Source: Mesohalobacter halotolerans (GTDB taxonomy: Bacteria; Bacteroidota; Bacteroidia; Flavobacteriales; Flavobacteriaceae). From it: DNA of 64,000 bases. A program made the translations under genes and the position numbers. Below are positions 1-6,272 of the stretch, one piece after another; positions within the stretch are counted from its first letter, which is position 1, and each line of letters starts with the position of its first letter. Location: NCBI RefSeq assembly GCF_006120725.1, contig NZ_SWMU01000001.1:186001-250000 (forward strand), in the 5' to 3' direction. The notes under the pieces are model-generated. The model saw only the letters and a list, made by a program, of their open reading frames with translations, was not told the DNA's origin and did not search any database.

Positions 1-426
1 TCCTGTTAAATGTGTACCTAATTCTTTACTCAACATCGAAGCATTGGATCCAGTAATATATACTTTGTTTCCGTAGTCATGCAGACGTCGTACAAAGCGC
101 TCCCAACCGGAAATGTTTTGTATTTCATCAAAATAAAACGTTTTCTGTTTACCATAACGCTCACCAAAAAGTTCTAAAAGTTGTTGAAAGTCTTCTACCT
201 TAAAGTGAACTAAACGTTCGTCATCAAAATTCAGGTAATAGTCTTGTTCTTTATTTTTTGCACGTATTGCTTGTAACAAAGTAGATTTTCCACAACGTCG
301 AATACCAGAGATGACAACAACGCTATCGTCTTCAACAATAGAAATATGTTGACGCTTAATATCTGAAGGCTGCCATTTAAGTACTTTTTGGTCACTTATT
401 ACGGCCTGTAGTATTGATTTTTGCAT
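1..426 (-). CDS. AAA+ ATPase (DUF4143-type), partial at C-terminus
   Basis: An open frame runs leftward from an ATG at 426 off the window edge, giving the first 142 residues. A P-loop reading GIRRCGKST lies near residues 41-49, followed by a YLNFDDERL stretch, a FYFDEIQN Walker-B-like segment and YITGSNASML (sensor-like). This order is typical of the large bacterial and archaeal family of ATPases with a C-terminal DUF4143 domain. These proteins are often strain-variable and poorly understood. The C-terminal part is outside the window, so intactness cannot be judged. The neighbouring relics and repeats suggest a plastic region. The family call is fairly sure; the function is unknown. Confidence 0.85.
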   Translation of the reverse strand, partial: MQKSILQAVISDQKVLKWQPSDIKRQHISIVEDDSVVVISGIRRCGKSTLLQAIRAKNKEQDYYLNFDDERLVHFKVEDFQQLLELFGERYGKQKTFYFDEIQNISGWERFVRRLHDYGNKVYITGSNASMLSKELGTHLTG

Positions 427-489
427 GTTAACTCCTTGTGCAAATTTAAAATCATTCTATTAAAAAAAGAAACTTTTTATATTTAATTG

Positions 490-627
490 CTATTTAGAAT
501 AGTAATTTAGAGTGTTCATTCTATTTTCTTCATCTATGTTCACCTGATTGAACTTTCCTTCATACTCCAAGAACCAGTGATAGGTGTCTTTAATTTCATC
601 TTTTTTTGACAGTTGACTTTTCGCCAT
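490..627 (-). pseudogene. Relic of epimerase (GDP-fucose synthase-like) C-terminus, copy 1
   Basis: On the minus strand a short frame reads KDEIKDTYHWFLEYEGKFNQ and stops at 490. This resembles the C-terminal helix of GDP-L-fucose synthase/SDR epimerases (GIKxTYxWFLE pattern). There is no Rossmann domain upstream; the sequence before it is low-complexity repeat. A matching fragment lies at 723-902. I infer a decayed remnant, not a working gene; the 45-residue frame could also be chance. Confidence 0.45.
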
Positions 628-690
628 TGGCCATTGGCTTTTGATTGTTGACTGTTGACCCTTGACCAAAAAACTGATAGCTGCTGACTG
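608..690. repeat. Degenerate low-complexity repeat (TTGAC / ATTGGC words)
   Basis: The stretch repeats ATTGGCCATTGGC and then several TTGAC/CTGTTGAC words. It separates two epimerase relics and looks like degenerated short tandem repeat DNA, not coding sequence. Confidence 0.4.
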
Positions 691-722
691 TTATAACATT
701 TCACCAATCACTATTCACTGCA

Positions 723-902
723 TCACTTTATCTTGACTTCCTTAAATTCATCTTCATTCTCTAAAAACCACAGATACGTCTTTTTGATACTTTTTTCTAA
801 GTTAATCTTCGCTTTCCAAGCAATATCAACCATCAAACTTCGACTAAAATTTAGTGTAGTTTGCTGTATTCTTCGCTGAAATTTTTCTTGAAAACTATTC
901 AT
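723..902 (-). pseudogene. Relic of epimerase (GDP-fucose synthase-like) C-terminus, copy 2
   Basis: A minus-strand frame from an ATG at 902 encodes 59 residues ending in WKAKINLEKSIKKTYLWFLE plus an acidic tail. The W-K-A-K-I-x-L-E-x-x-I-x-x-T-Y-x-W-F-L pattern is what closes GDP-L-fucose synthase and related sugar-nucleotide epimerases. The NAD-binding and catalytic parts (normally about 300 residues) are missing. Together with the shorter related fragment at 490-627 it suggests two copies of an epimerase gene end left by deletion and duplication near a polysaccharide locus. The short frame might be translated, but no function can be assigned. Confidence 0.6.
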
Positions 903-985
903 TTCTGCTTACTAGATTAATCAAATTTAGTATTTTTTGCTTATTGAGACAATCACTTTATTGTTAATCTGGAGTCGAGGGTCTG

Positions 986-1214
986 TTTCGTTTATTCGTG
1001 TATTCGTGTATTCGTGTATTCGTGTATTCGTTTATTAGAGTATTCGTGTATTCGTGTATTCGTGTATTCGTGTATTCGAGTATTCGTGTATTCGATTACC
1101 CGCCTGAACGTTGTAGTCGGGCAGGTTCGTGTATTCGTGTATTCGAGTATTCGATTATTCGTTTATTCGATTACCCGCCTGAACGTTGTAGTCGGGCAGG
1201 TTCGTGTATTCGGT
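986..1214. repeat. Octanucleotide tandem array (GTGTATTC) with two 46-bp interruptions
   Basis: The 8-bp unit GTGTATTC (variants GAGTATTC, GTTTATTC, GATTATTC) repeats about two dozen times. A GC-richer stretch containing CCCGCCTGAACG and GTCGGGCAGG interrupts it twice, starting near 1096 and 1171, in identical 46-bp blocks 75 bp apart. Because the period is 8, all three frames stay open and encode an octapeptide repeat (SCIRVFVY-like); I regard those frames as artefacts. Such arrays can change copy number by slippage. Confidence 0.9.
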
Positions 1215-1262
1215 GTTCTCGGCACTTCGGCTTCGCTCAGTGCAGGCAAACTTAAAACTTGA

Positions 1263-1616
1263 AAATGTAATTATTATTTAGCTTTTCTAAGTAAATAAAA
1301 CGTTTTTATGTTTGATCAGGTATGTTGAACTCCTTAGTTTTCATTGTGTTTATAACTTACAGTAAAAATAATGAAAGTTATAGTTATACTTACAACTTTT
1401 AATTACTTAAATATATCATAATTTGCATTCATAGAGTGCATTTATTGTATTTTTTGCACTATTGTAGTGCATTCTATCTTGTTTTGAAATTCTGTAGGCA
1501 TGGTTGCCTGGTGGCTGGTGACTTTTCACTCAAAACTCATAACTTCTAAAAACAGCTCCGCCTCAGCGAGTCCCATAAGAATTCGCTAAAGCATTGTAAA
1601 TAAGTAAATTAAGCCT
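1263..1616. other. Gene-free stretch with a small inverted repeat
   Basis: No coding frame is convincing here. The only structure seen is TGCAC-7-GTGCA at 1455-1471, preceded at about 1434 by another GTGCATT word. The stretch lies downstream of the antiterminator gene (minus strand). A transcription terminator is possible but lacks a good T tract. Confidence 0.35.
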
Positions 1617-2180
1617 TTAACGTTTCACCTTAACAACAACTCCCAATTGTTCAAGTTCAATATAGTCATGGGTTTTGCTGCTATATTTTAAATGGCCGTT
1701 TTGGGGCTCTGTTCCCAAACCTTTGAGTTTAACTTTGGAGGTTTTGGAATGTATTTTTTCAATTTCAATAGCTTTATAATTGCTTCTTAAAGCCGATTGT
1801 AATTGTTTAATTTCTTGTTCAGTTACCGTCGCTGGTTTCTTTAACCAATACAAATATCGCACTGCCGTAGGCGTTTCAAAGACCCGTTGCCTATTGATTT
1901 CAGCAACATACACCAAAACCATTGATGGTAAAACAGGAACCTGAACTTTCTTTTTACGATCGCTCCATTGTCGCATCTGCACTTGTGTGGGACAATAACA
2001 CTTGATGCCCATCGCATTAAGTCGCTCTGCGGTTTTCTTTTCAGAATTGGGTTTACAATACAACACAAACCAGTGTTTGCCTGTTGATTTTAAGATTGGT
2101 CTAGACTTCGTTTGAGTTATCTTTTTTTTAATTTCCAACGACAATTCTTTTGTTTGTATAGTTTGAAAGTTAAAAGGCAA
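1617..2180 (-). CDS. UpxY/NusG-family transcription antiterminator
   Basis: The 187-residue protein has a NusG N-terminal (NGN) domain from about residue 35: KHWFVLYCKPNSEKK, then a pattern ending in PVLPSMVLVYV, a common form in Bacteroidota UpxY proteins. UpxY proteins bind RNA polymerase and let it read through long capsule or exopolysaccharide operons. The C-terminal third shows only weak KOW character (VVVKVKR end). The only usable start is a TTG at 2180, two bases after the rfbD stop, so the two genes form one unit. Downstream (leftward) the expected polysaccharide genes are replaced by relics and repeats. The family call is firm; the target operon is unknown. Confidence 0.85.
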   Translation of the reverse strand: MPFNFQTIQTKELSLEIKKKITQTKSRPILKSTGKHWFVLYCKPNSEKKTAERLNAMGIKCYCPTQVQMRQWSDRKKKVQVPVLPSMVLVYVAEINRQRVFETPTAVRYLYWLKKPATVTEQEIKQLQSALRSNYKAIEIEKIHSKTSKVKLKGLGTEPQNGHLKYSSKTHDYIELEQLGVVVKVKR

Positions 2181-2182
2181 AT

Positions 2183-3058
2183 TTAAAGAATTTTAGCAGT
2201 TGTTAGCGATTCTTGGTAATAATTTCTGAAAGAATCTAACCAATGAGGAATTTCAACCTTGAAATCCGATTTAAATTGGCTTTTATCTAAAACTGAATAA
2301 TGAGGCCGCTGAGCTTTGGTGGGATACTCTTTAGATAAAATCGGCTGAACCCGACAATCTATATGTTCTTTATCAAAAATAGCTTTTGCGAAATCAAACC
2401 AGGACGACACGCCTTCATTAGAGAAATGGTAAAGTTTCTGTTGGTTTTCCCAAATTTTATGCTGGTCTAAACATGTTAAAGTTGCTTGTGCTAAATCTCT
2501 AGCATGTGTTGGCGTACCAACTTGATCGAAAACAATTTGGAGCTGTTCTCTTTCTCTACCGAGTCTGATCATGGATTTCATAAAGTTTTGACCATAATGC
2601 GAATACAGCCATGAAGTTCTTAAGATCAAACTACTGACATTCGATTTTAAAATGACTTCCTCGCCGGCGCGTTTGGATTTACCGTAAACACCCAGAGGTT
2701 TGACCTTATCTTTTTCAGTATAAGGCTTATGATGTTGTCCATCAAAAACATAATCGGTTGAAAAGTGAATGAGCTTCATCCTGTGTTTTATACAGGCATT
2801 AACCAAATGTTTTACAGCTTTTTCATTGACTGCAAAAGCGAGATCTTCATCTTCCTCGGCATCATCTACAGCAGTATAAGCTGCGCAATTGATAACAACA
2901 TCAAAAGATGCCTTTTGAATATAGTTTTGAACCTCAGCTTCTTTGGTAATATTTAGGTTGTCCTGATCAACAAAACTAAAATCGTGGGAACTTGACGACT
3001 GTATGGCTTGGAATTCATTGCCCAATTGGCCTTGACTCCCTATAACTAATATTTTCAT
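2183..3058 (-). CDS. rfbD: dTDP-4-dehydrorhamnose reductase
   Basis: This enzyme performs the last step of dTDP-L-rhamnose synthesis, reducing dTDP-4-dehydro-L-rhamnose with NAD(P)H in the cytoplasm. The 291 residues match the usual family length. Visible landmarks are the Rossmann motif GSQGQLG (7-13), NCAAYTAVDDAE (57-68), STDYVFDG (100-107) and the catalytic YGKSK (Y125, K129). The ATG at 3058 follows a good promoter box at 3078-3085, so the rfbD-antiterminator unit starts here. No rfbA, rfbB or rfbC is seen in the window; they may lie to the left. Rhamnose would feed surface polysaccharide. Confidence 0.95.
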   Translation of the reverse strand: MKILVIGSQGQLGNEFQAIQSSSSHDFSFVDQDNLNITKEAEVQNYIQKASFDVVINCAAYTAVDDAEEDEDLAFAVNEKAVKHLVNACIKHRMKLIHFSTDYVFDGQHHKPYTEKDKVKPLGVYGKSKRAGEEVILKSNVSSLILRTSWLYSHYGQNFMKSMIRLGREREQLQIVFDQVGTPTHARDLAQATLTCLDQHKIWENQQKLYHFSNEGVSSWFDFAKAIFDKEHIDCRVQPILSKEYPTKAQRPHYSVLDKSQFKSDFKVEIPHWLDSFRNYYQESLTTAKIL

Positions 3059-3077
3059 AAGCTTACAAACTGATTGG

Positions 3078-3085
3078 CAAAAGTA
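3078..3085 (-). promoter_or_regulatory. -7 promoter element for rfbD-upxY
   Basis: Minus strand TACTTTTG fits the Bacteroidota -7 consensus TAnnTTTG, 19 bases before the rfbD ATG. No clear -33 TTTG is seen at the right distance. Confidence 0.5.
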
Positions 3086-3253
3086 TATAATTTTATTGTC
3101 ATGCTCAGAATTTATTCATTGCCATTCCAATGCCGAAACTTCGGTAGAGTCAGCCTGTCGGCTGATAGGAATCTCTTCACGAGTTGAGGCTCAGTTCACA
3201 GAAAAATTAATTGTCGCTCTGCTTCATTCGGAATAAAAAACCATGTTGTTGTT

Positions 3254-4189
3254 TTAATCTTCTCTTTTAGATTTTAAAAACGCAATGTTTCGCTTCAACC
3301 CGGTATACTTTGTGCGTTTTACTGCTGATTTTCTAAAAATGTCTTGAAATACCTCTTCTGTGATTTCTTCCCAGTCCTGTTTATCATAATTTAACAGTCG
3401 GCCATCCGGATTAAAAAGGGGTTCATTATGACTTTTACTAAACTTATTCCAAGGACACACATCTTGGCACACATCACAGCCAAACATCCAATCGTCAAAT
3501 TGCCCTTTATAACTTGAGGGCAAATCGTCTTTAAGTTCGATGGTAAAATACGAAATACATTTACTGCCATCGACCACATAGGGATCTACGATAGCTTCTG
3601 TAGGACAAGCATCGATACAAGCTGTACAGCTTCCACAATGGTCAGTCACCGGTGTGTCATACTCCAACTCTAAATCGATGATTAACTCGGCGATAAAATA
3701 AAATGAGCCTAAAGATTTGGTCAAAACATTTGAATGTTTTCCCATCCAACCCAAACCGCTTCTCACCGCCCAGGCTTTATCTAAAACCGGAGCAGAATCT
3801 ACAAAAGCCCGACCGTGGACTTCACCAATCTCTTCCTGTAAGGTATTTAAAAGCGATTTCAGTTTGCGTTTAATCACGAAATGGTAATCTTGACCGTAGG
3901 CATATTTGCTGATTTTATAGGTATCTGATTGTTGTTGTTTTTCAGGGTAATAATTATACAATAACGACACTACGCTTTTTGAACCTTCAACCAATTTGGT
4001 CGGATCGAGCCGCTTGTCAAAATGATTTTCCATGTATCGCATCTCACCGTGCCTATTTTCCTTCAGCCATTTTTCCAAGCGCGGCGCCTCATCTTCTAAA
4101 AATTCAGCTTTGCTTATCCCACAAGACAGAAACCCCAAACGCTTGGCTTCGGTTTTGATGAGTTGGGTATATTTCTCAGCATTCGACAT
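3254..4189 (-). CDS. queG: Epoxyqueuosine reductase
   Basis: QueG reduces epoxyqueuosine to queuosine in tRNA, using cobalamin and two 4Fe-4S clusters. The 311-residue protein has the family's N-terminal half with the probable general acid D131 ([10 protein letters not shown]), and ferredoxin-like cysteines C185, C188, C191, C195 and C211, C238, C241, C245 ([12 protein letters not shown] and [12 protein letters not shown]). The length is normal. An AGGAG sequence six bases before the ATG (plus-strand 4194-4198) is one of the few Shine-Dalgarno sites in this window, and a TACCTTTG promoter box lies just upstream. It is monocistronic and divergent from the toxin-antitoxin pair. Confidence 0.95.
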   Translation of the reverse strand: MSNAEKYTQLIKTEAKRLGFLSCGISKAEFLEDEAPRLEKWLKENRHGEMRYMENHFDKRLDPTKLVEGSKSVVSLLYNYYPEKQQQSDTYKISKYAYGQDYHFVIKRKLKSLLNTLQEEIGEVHGRAFVDSAPVLDKAWAVRSGLGWMGKHSNVLTKSLGSFYFIAELIIDLELEYDTPVTDHCGSCTACIDACPTEAIVDPYVVDGSKCISYFTIELKDDLPSSYKGQFDDWMFGCDVCQDVCPWNKFSKSHNEPLFNPDGRLLNYDKQDWEEITEEVFQDIFRKSAVKRTKYTGLKRNIAFLKSKRED

Positions 4190-4193
4190 AAAA

Positions 4194-4213
4194 CTCCTAA
4201 AAATTCAAAGGTA
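4194..4213 (-). promoter_or_regulatory. queG promoter -7 box and Shine-Dalgarno
   Basis: Minus strand TACCTTTG (4206-4213) matches TAnnTTTG, and AGGAG (4194-4198) is a ribosome binding site supporting the start at 4189. Ribosome binding sites of this type are rare elsewhere in the window. Confidence 0.55.
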
Positions 4214-4230
4214 ACATCTGGATACAATAT

Positions 4231-4244
4231 TTTGCATTTGCAAA
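4231..4244. promoter_or_regulatory. Palindrome TTTGCA-TT-TGCAAA between queG and the TA pair
   Basis: A 6-bp inverted repeat with a 2-bp spacer lies about 18 bp upstream of the queG -7 box, in the divergent intergenic region. It could be an operator, but no regulator is identified. Confidence 0.35.
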
Positions 4245-4302
4245 CAAAAAAATACATTTTAATACTTTTAATCTGTCAAGTTATAAGCAAAAAAGATAAT
4301 GA

Positions 4303-4342
4303 TTTGATTTTACGTAAACAATTAATATATTTGCACGTAAAA
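4303..4342 (+). promoter_or_regulatory. Promoter and probable autoregulatory operator of the toxin-antitoxin operon
   Basis: TTTG at 4303-4306, a 19-bp spacer and TATATTTG at 4326-4333 match the Bacteroidota promoter consensus. The palindrome TTTACGTAAA (4309-4318) lies in the spacer and a second ACGTAAA half-site (4336-4342) lies just after the -7 box. That is where an antitoxin repressor would be expected to bind; the binding itself is inferred. Confidence 0.6.
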
Positions 4343-4351
4343 TAATTTAAA

Positions 4352-4597
4352 ATGGATAAAAAACTCACATTAAGTTTAAACGAATCTATTATTGAAAAGG
4401 CAAAAAACTATGCAAAATCCAATAACATCAGCCTGTCGAAATTAATAGAATCTTATTTGGGAACTTTAACCAAAACAGAAAAAAAAGAAACTGAAATAAC
4501 ACCTTTGGTAAAAAATCTTAGTGGAGTTATTTCAATAGATGATAATTTTGATGCCAAAAATGAATATGCTAAATACCTATTGAAAAAATATAAATGA
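4352..4597 (+). CDS. DUF6364-type antitoxin (ribbon-helix-helix-like)
   Basis: This 81-residue protein begins KKLTLSLNESIIEKAKNYAK and continues with a SLSKLIESYL helix, the short strand plus two helices typical of ribbon-helix-helix antitoxins of the DUF6364 family. The C-terminal half is a flexible toxin-binding tail ending YAKYLLKKYK. It overlaps the PIN-domain gene by 4 bp (ATGA), so the two are translationally coupled. Such antitoxins usually repress their own operon, and a palindromic site lies in the promoter. The pairing gives good confidence even though this small family is weakly conserved. Confidence 0.85.
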   Translation: MDKKLTLSLNESIIEKAKNYAKSNNISLSKLIESYLGTLTKTEKKETEITPLVKNLSGVISIDDNFDAKNEYAKYLLKKYK

Positions 4598-5007
4598 AAA
4601 AAATATTGATTGATACAAACATTGTAATAGACTTACTTTCAAAAAGAAAGAATTTTTATGAAGATGCTGCCAATTTATTCTCTCAAGCTGATAAAAAAGA
4701 ATTAAAACTTGCAATTTCTTCATTAACATTTGCAAATACAAATTACATACTCACAAAATTAAAATCAGCTAAAGAAGCACGAGAAATTTTGAGAAAATTC
4801 AAAGTTCTTGTAGAATTGTTAAGTTTAAATGATAAAGTAACAGAACTTGCTTTGAGCGATGAAAGCTTTCCCGATTTTGAAGATGGCCTTCAATATTATT
4901 CTGCAATCGAAAATAATATTGATATTATAATTACGAGAAACAAAAAAGACTTTAAAAATTCAAAGTTACCAGTTTTAACAGCTAAAGAGTATTTAGCAAG
5001 AAAATAA
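4594..5007 (+). CDS. PIN-domain toxin (VapC-like ribonuclease)
   Basis: The 137-residue protein opens with KILIDTNIVIDLL, the first PIN acidic motif (D7), and has the later acidic group PDFEDGLQ (D94, E96, D97) and a TRNKKDF motif with D119. These residues coordinate Mg2+ in PIN nucleases. VapC-type toxins cleave tRNA or rRNA when their antitoxin is degraded. All catalytic acids appear present, so the toxin looks intact. It is coupled to the antitoxin by a 4-bp overlap. Base composition is a little more AT-rich than the neighbours, which fits a mobile module. Confidence 0.9.
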   Translation: MKKILIDTNIVIDLLSKRKNFYEDAANLFSQADKKELKLAISSLTFANTNYILTKLKSAKEAREILRKFKVLVELLSLNDKVTELALSDESFPDFEDGLQYYSAIENNIDIIITRNKKDFKNSKLPVLTAKEYLARK

Positions 5008-5180
5008 TACCATTATATAAAATGATGAATTTATTTATAAGAGGGTGAATATTTTAAACTTAGTGTAAACCATGTATATGAATGGACAAACTTAAAATTT
5101 AAAAAGTTTTATTATAATTTTAATACCCCGTTTTTGTTTTCACACGTAAATGCCGTTATTTTTAAGAAAAAATATATTTT

Positions 5181-5615
5181 ATGAAAACGATTTACACTGC
5201 AAGAACAAAAACCACAGGCGGCCGTAAAGGTCACGCCAAATCTATAGATGATGGGCCAATTGACATGAACCTCAGCGTACCCAAAGCTATGGGCGGCGAT
5301 GATGGCGATGGTGCCAATCCCGAACAATTTTTTGGCGCGGCTTATTCTGCTTGTTTTGGCGGTGCTGTAGAATTGGTCGCAAGACAGCATAATGTTGACA
5401 TCGGCGAAGATTTCTTTGTTGAAGCTCACGTGAGTATCGGCAAAACTGAAGAAGATGACTTACAGCTCGCCGTAATTCTCGATACCTACCTTCCCAATGT
5501 CAATGACAAATCTGTTGGCGAAAAAATAGTGAACAAAGCCCATGAAATTTGCCCATTCTCAAGAGCCACAAGAGACAATATTGATATTACGCTGAATTTA
5601 TTATTGGACGAATAG
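5181..5615 (+). CDS. ohr: Organic hydroperoxide resistance protein (Ohr/OsmC family)
   Basis: Ohr reduces organic hydroperoxides to alcohols using two cysteines. The 144-residue length fits. C58 in AAYSACFGG and C124 in HEICPFSRATR are the catalytic pair; R15 and E48 (NPEQFFGAAYSAC) correspond to the residues that stabilise the reactive cysteine. The protein is probably cytoplasmic and is followed by a strong terminator, so it is monocistronic. No OhrR repressor gene is adjacent. The Ohr subfamily rather than OsmC is favoured by the PNPEQFFxAxYxAC-like context and the ICPFSxATR motif. Confidence 0.93.
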   Translation: MKTIYTARTKTTGGRKGHAKSIDDGPIDMNLSVPKAMGGDDGDGANPEQFFGAAYSACFGGAVELVARQHNVDIGEDFFVEAHVSIGKTEEDDLQLAVILDTYLPNVNDKSVGEKIVNKAHEICPFSRATRDNIDITLNLLLDE

Positions 5616-5645
5616 AACAATTATACTATCAATCAATAACACCTC

Positions 5646-5678
5646 AACCGCTTCACTTTAATTGAAGCGGTTTTTTTA
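5646..5678 (+). terminator. Rho-independent terminator of ohr
   Basis: AACCGCTTCA and TGAAGCGGTT form a perfect 10-bp stem with a 7-base loop, followed by a T tract. It lies 30 bases after the ohr stop codon. Confidence 0.9.
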
Positions 5679-5844
5679 TTTACTGAATTAAAATAATTAC
5701 TTAACATGTTTGATGACAATTATTTATCGTTAGATTGGAGCCTGCCTTTGTCGGCAGACAGATGCTCACTGATATATCACGTCCTAGCATGTTAATCACT
5801 AAAAACTTCTCGAGTCGAGACTTTGGTTATTTGTAAAAAAAATT

Positions 5845-5885
5845 AACTAAAATATTAGTTTAAACTAAATATTTAGTTATATTTG
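5845..5885 (+). promoter_or_regulatory. Tandem BlaI/MecI-like operators over the blaI promoter
   Basis: The site at 5863-5878 is a perfect 16-bp palindrome, AACTAAATATTTAGTT. A near-copy, AACTAAAATATTAGTT, lies at 5845-5860, and a half-site AACTAAAA at 5887. The second palindrome abuts a TATATTTG -7 box (5878-5885), so a bound repressor would block RNA polymerase. BlaI/MecI proteins bind such dyads and repress their own operon. Confidence 0.75.
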
Positions 5886-5906
5886 TGAACTAAAATTAAT
5901 TTTCAG

Positions 5907-6272
5907 ATGAAATCTTTAACCAAAGCAGAAAGCGAAATCATGCGCATATTATGGCGCCTGGATAAAGCCAACGTCAGCGCCATTATTGCAGAAATGCCTA
6001 AACCCCAACCGGCTTACAATACGGTGTCTACCATCGTAAGGATTTTGGAACAAAAAGGCTTTGTAGATTATGAAAAACAAGGCCGCGGACATGTGTATTT
6101 CCCAAAAGTGAGTGAAGAAGATTACAAAACCTCAACCACCAAACGTTTGGCCAACACCTATTTTGAGGGCTCATTTAAAAACATGGTCTCGTTTTTTGTT
6201 CAGAAAAACGACTTAAGCACACAGGAATTGGAAGCGATTTTGAAAGATTTAAAATCAAAAAACTATGATTAA
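5907..6272 (+). CDS. BlaI/MecI/CopY-family transcriptional repressor
   Basis: The 121-residue protein starts KSLTKAESEIMRILW, the usual opening of the BlaI winged helix, with the recognition region PAYNTVSTIVRILEQKGFVDYEKQGRGHVY (residues about 31-62). The C-terminal helices would form the dimer. It overlaps the downstream M56 metallopeptidase gene by 8 bp. In this two-gene system the membrane protease responds to a signal and inactivates the repressor. Clear palindromes in the promoter support autoregulation. No beta-lactamase is adjacent, so the regulated output is likely elsewhere or is the pair itself. Confidence 0.95.
   Translation: MKSLTKAESEIMRILWRLDKANVSAIIAEMPKPQPAYNTVSTIVRILEQKGFVDYEKQGRGHVYFPKVSEEDYKTSTTKRLANTYFEGSFKNMVSFFVQKNDLSTQELEAILKDLKSKNYD

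Noticed and set aside
986-1214. CRISPR array
   Set aside because: Units are 8 bp with no unique spacers and no cas genes; it is a short tandem repeat.
998-1262. Two overlapping open frames of 82-85 codons in the octamer array
   Set aside because: Their repeated octapeptide comes only from an 8-bp DNA period with no stop codon; all frames look alike, so they are not genes.
1455-1471. TGCAC/GTGCA hairpin as a terminator of the antiterminator gene
   Set aside because: The stem is short and no T tract follows on the minus strand; recorded only as a weak inverted repeat.
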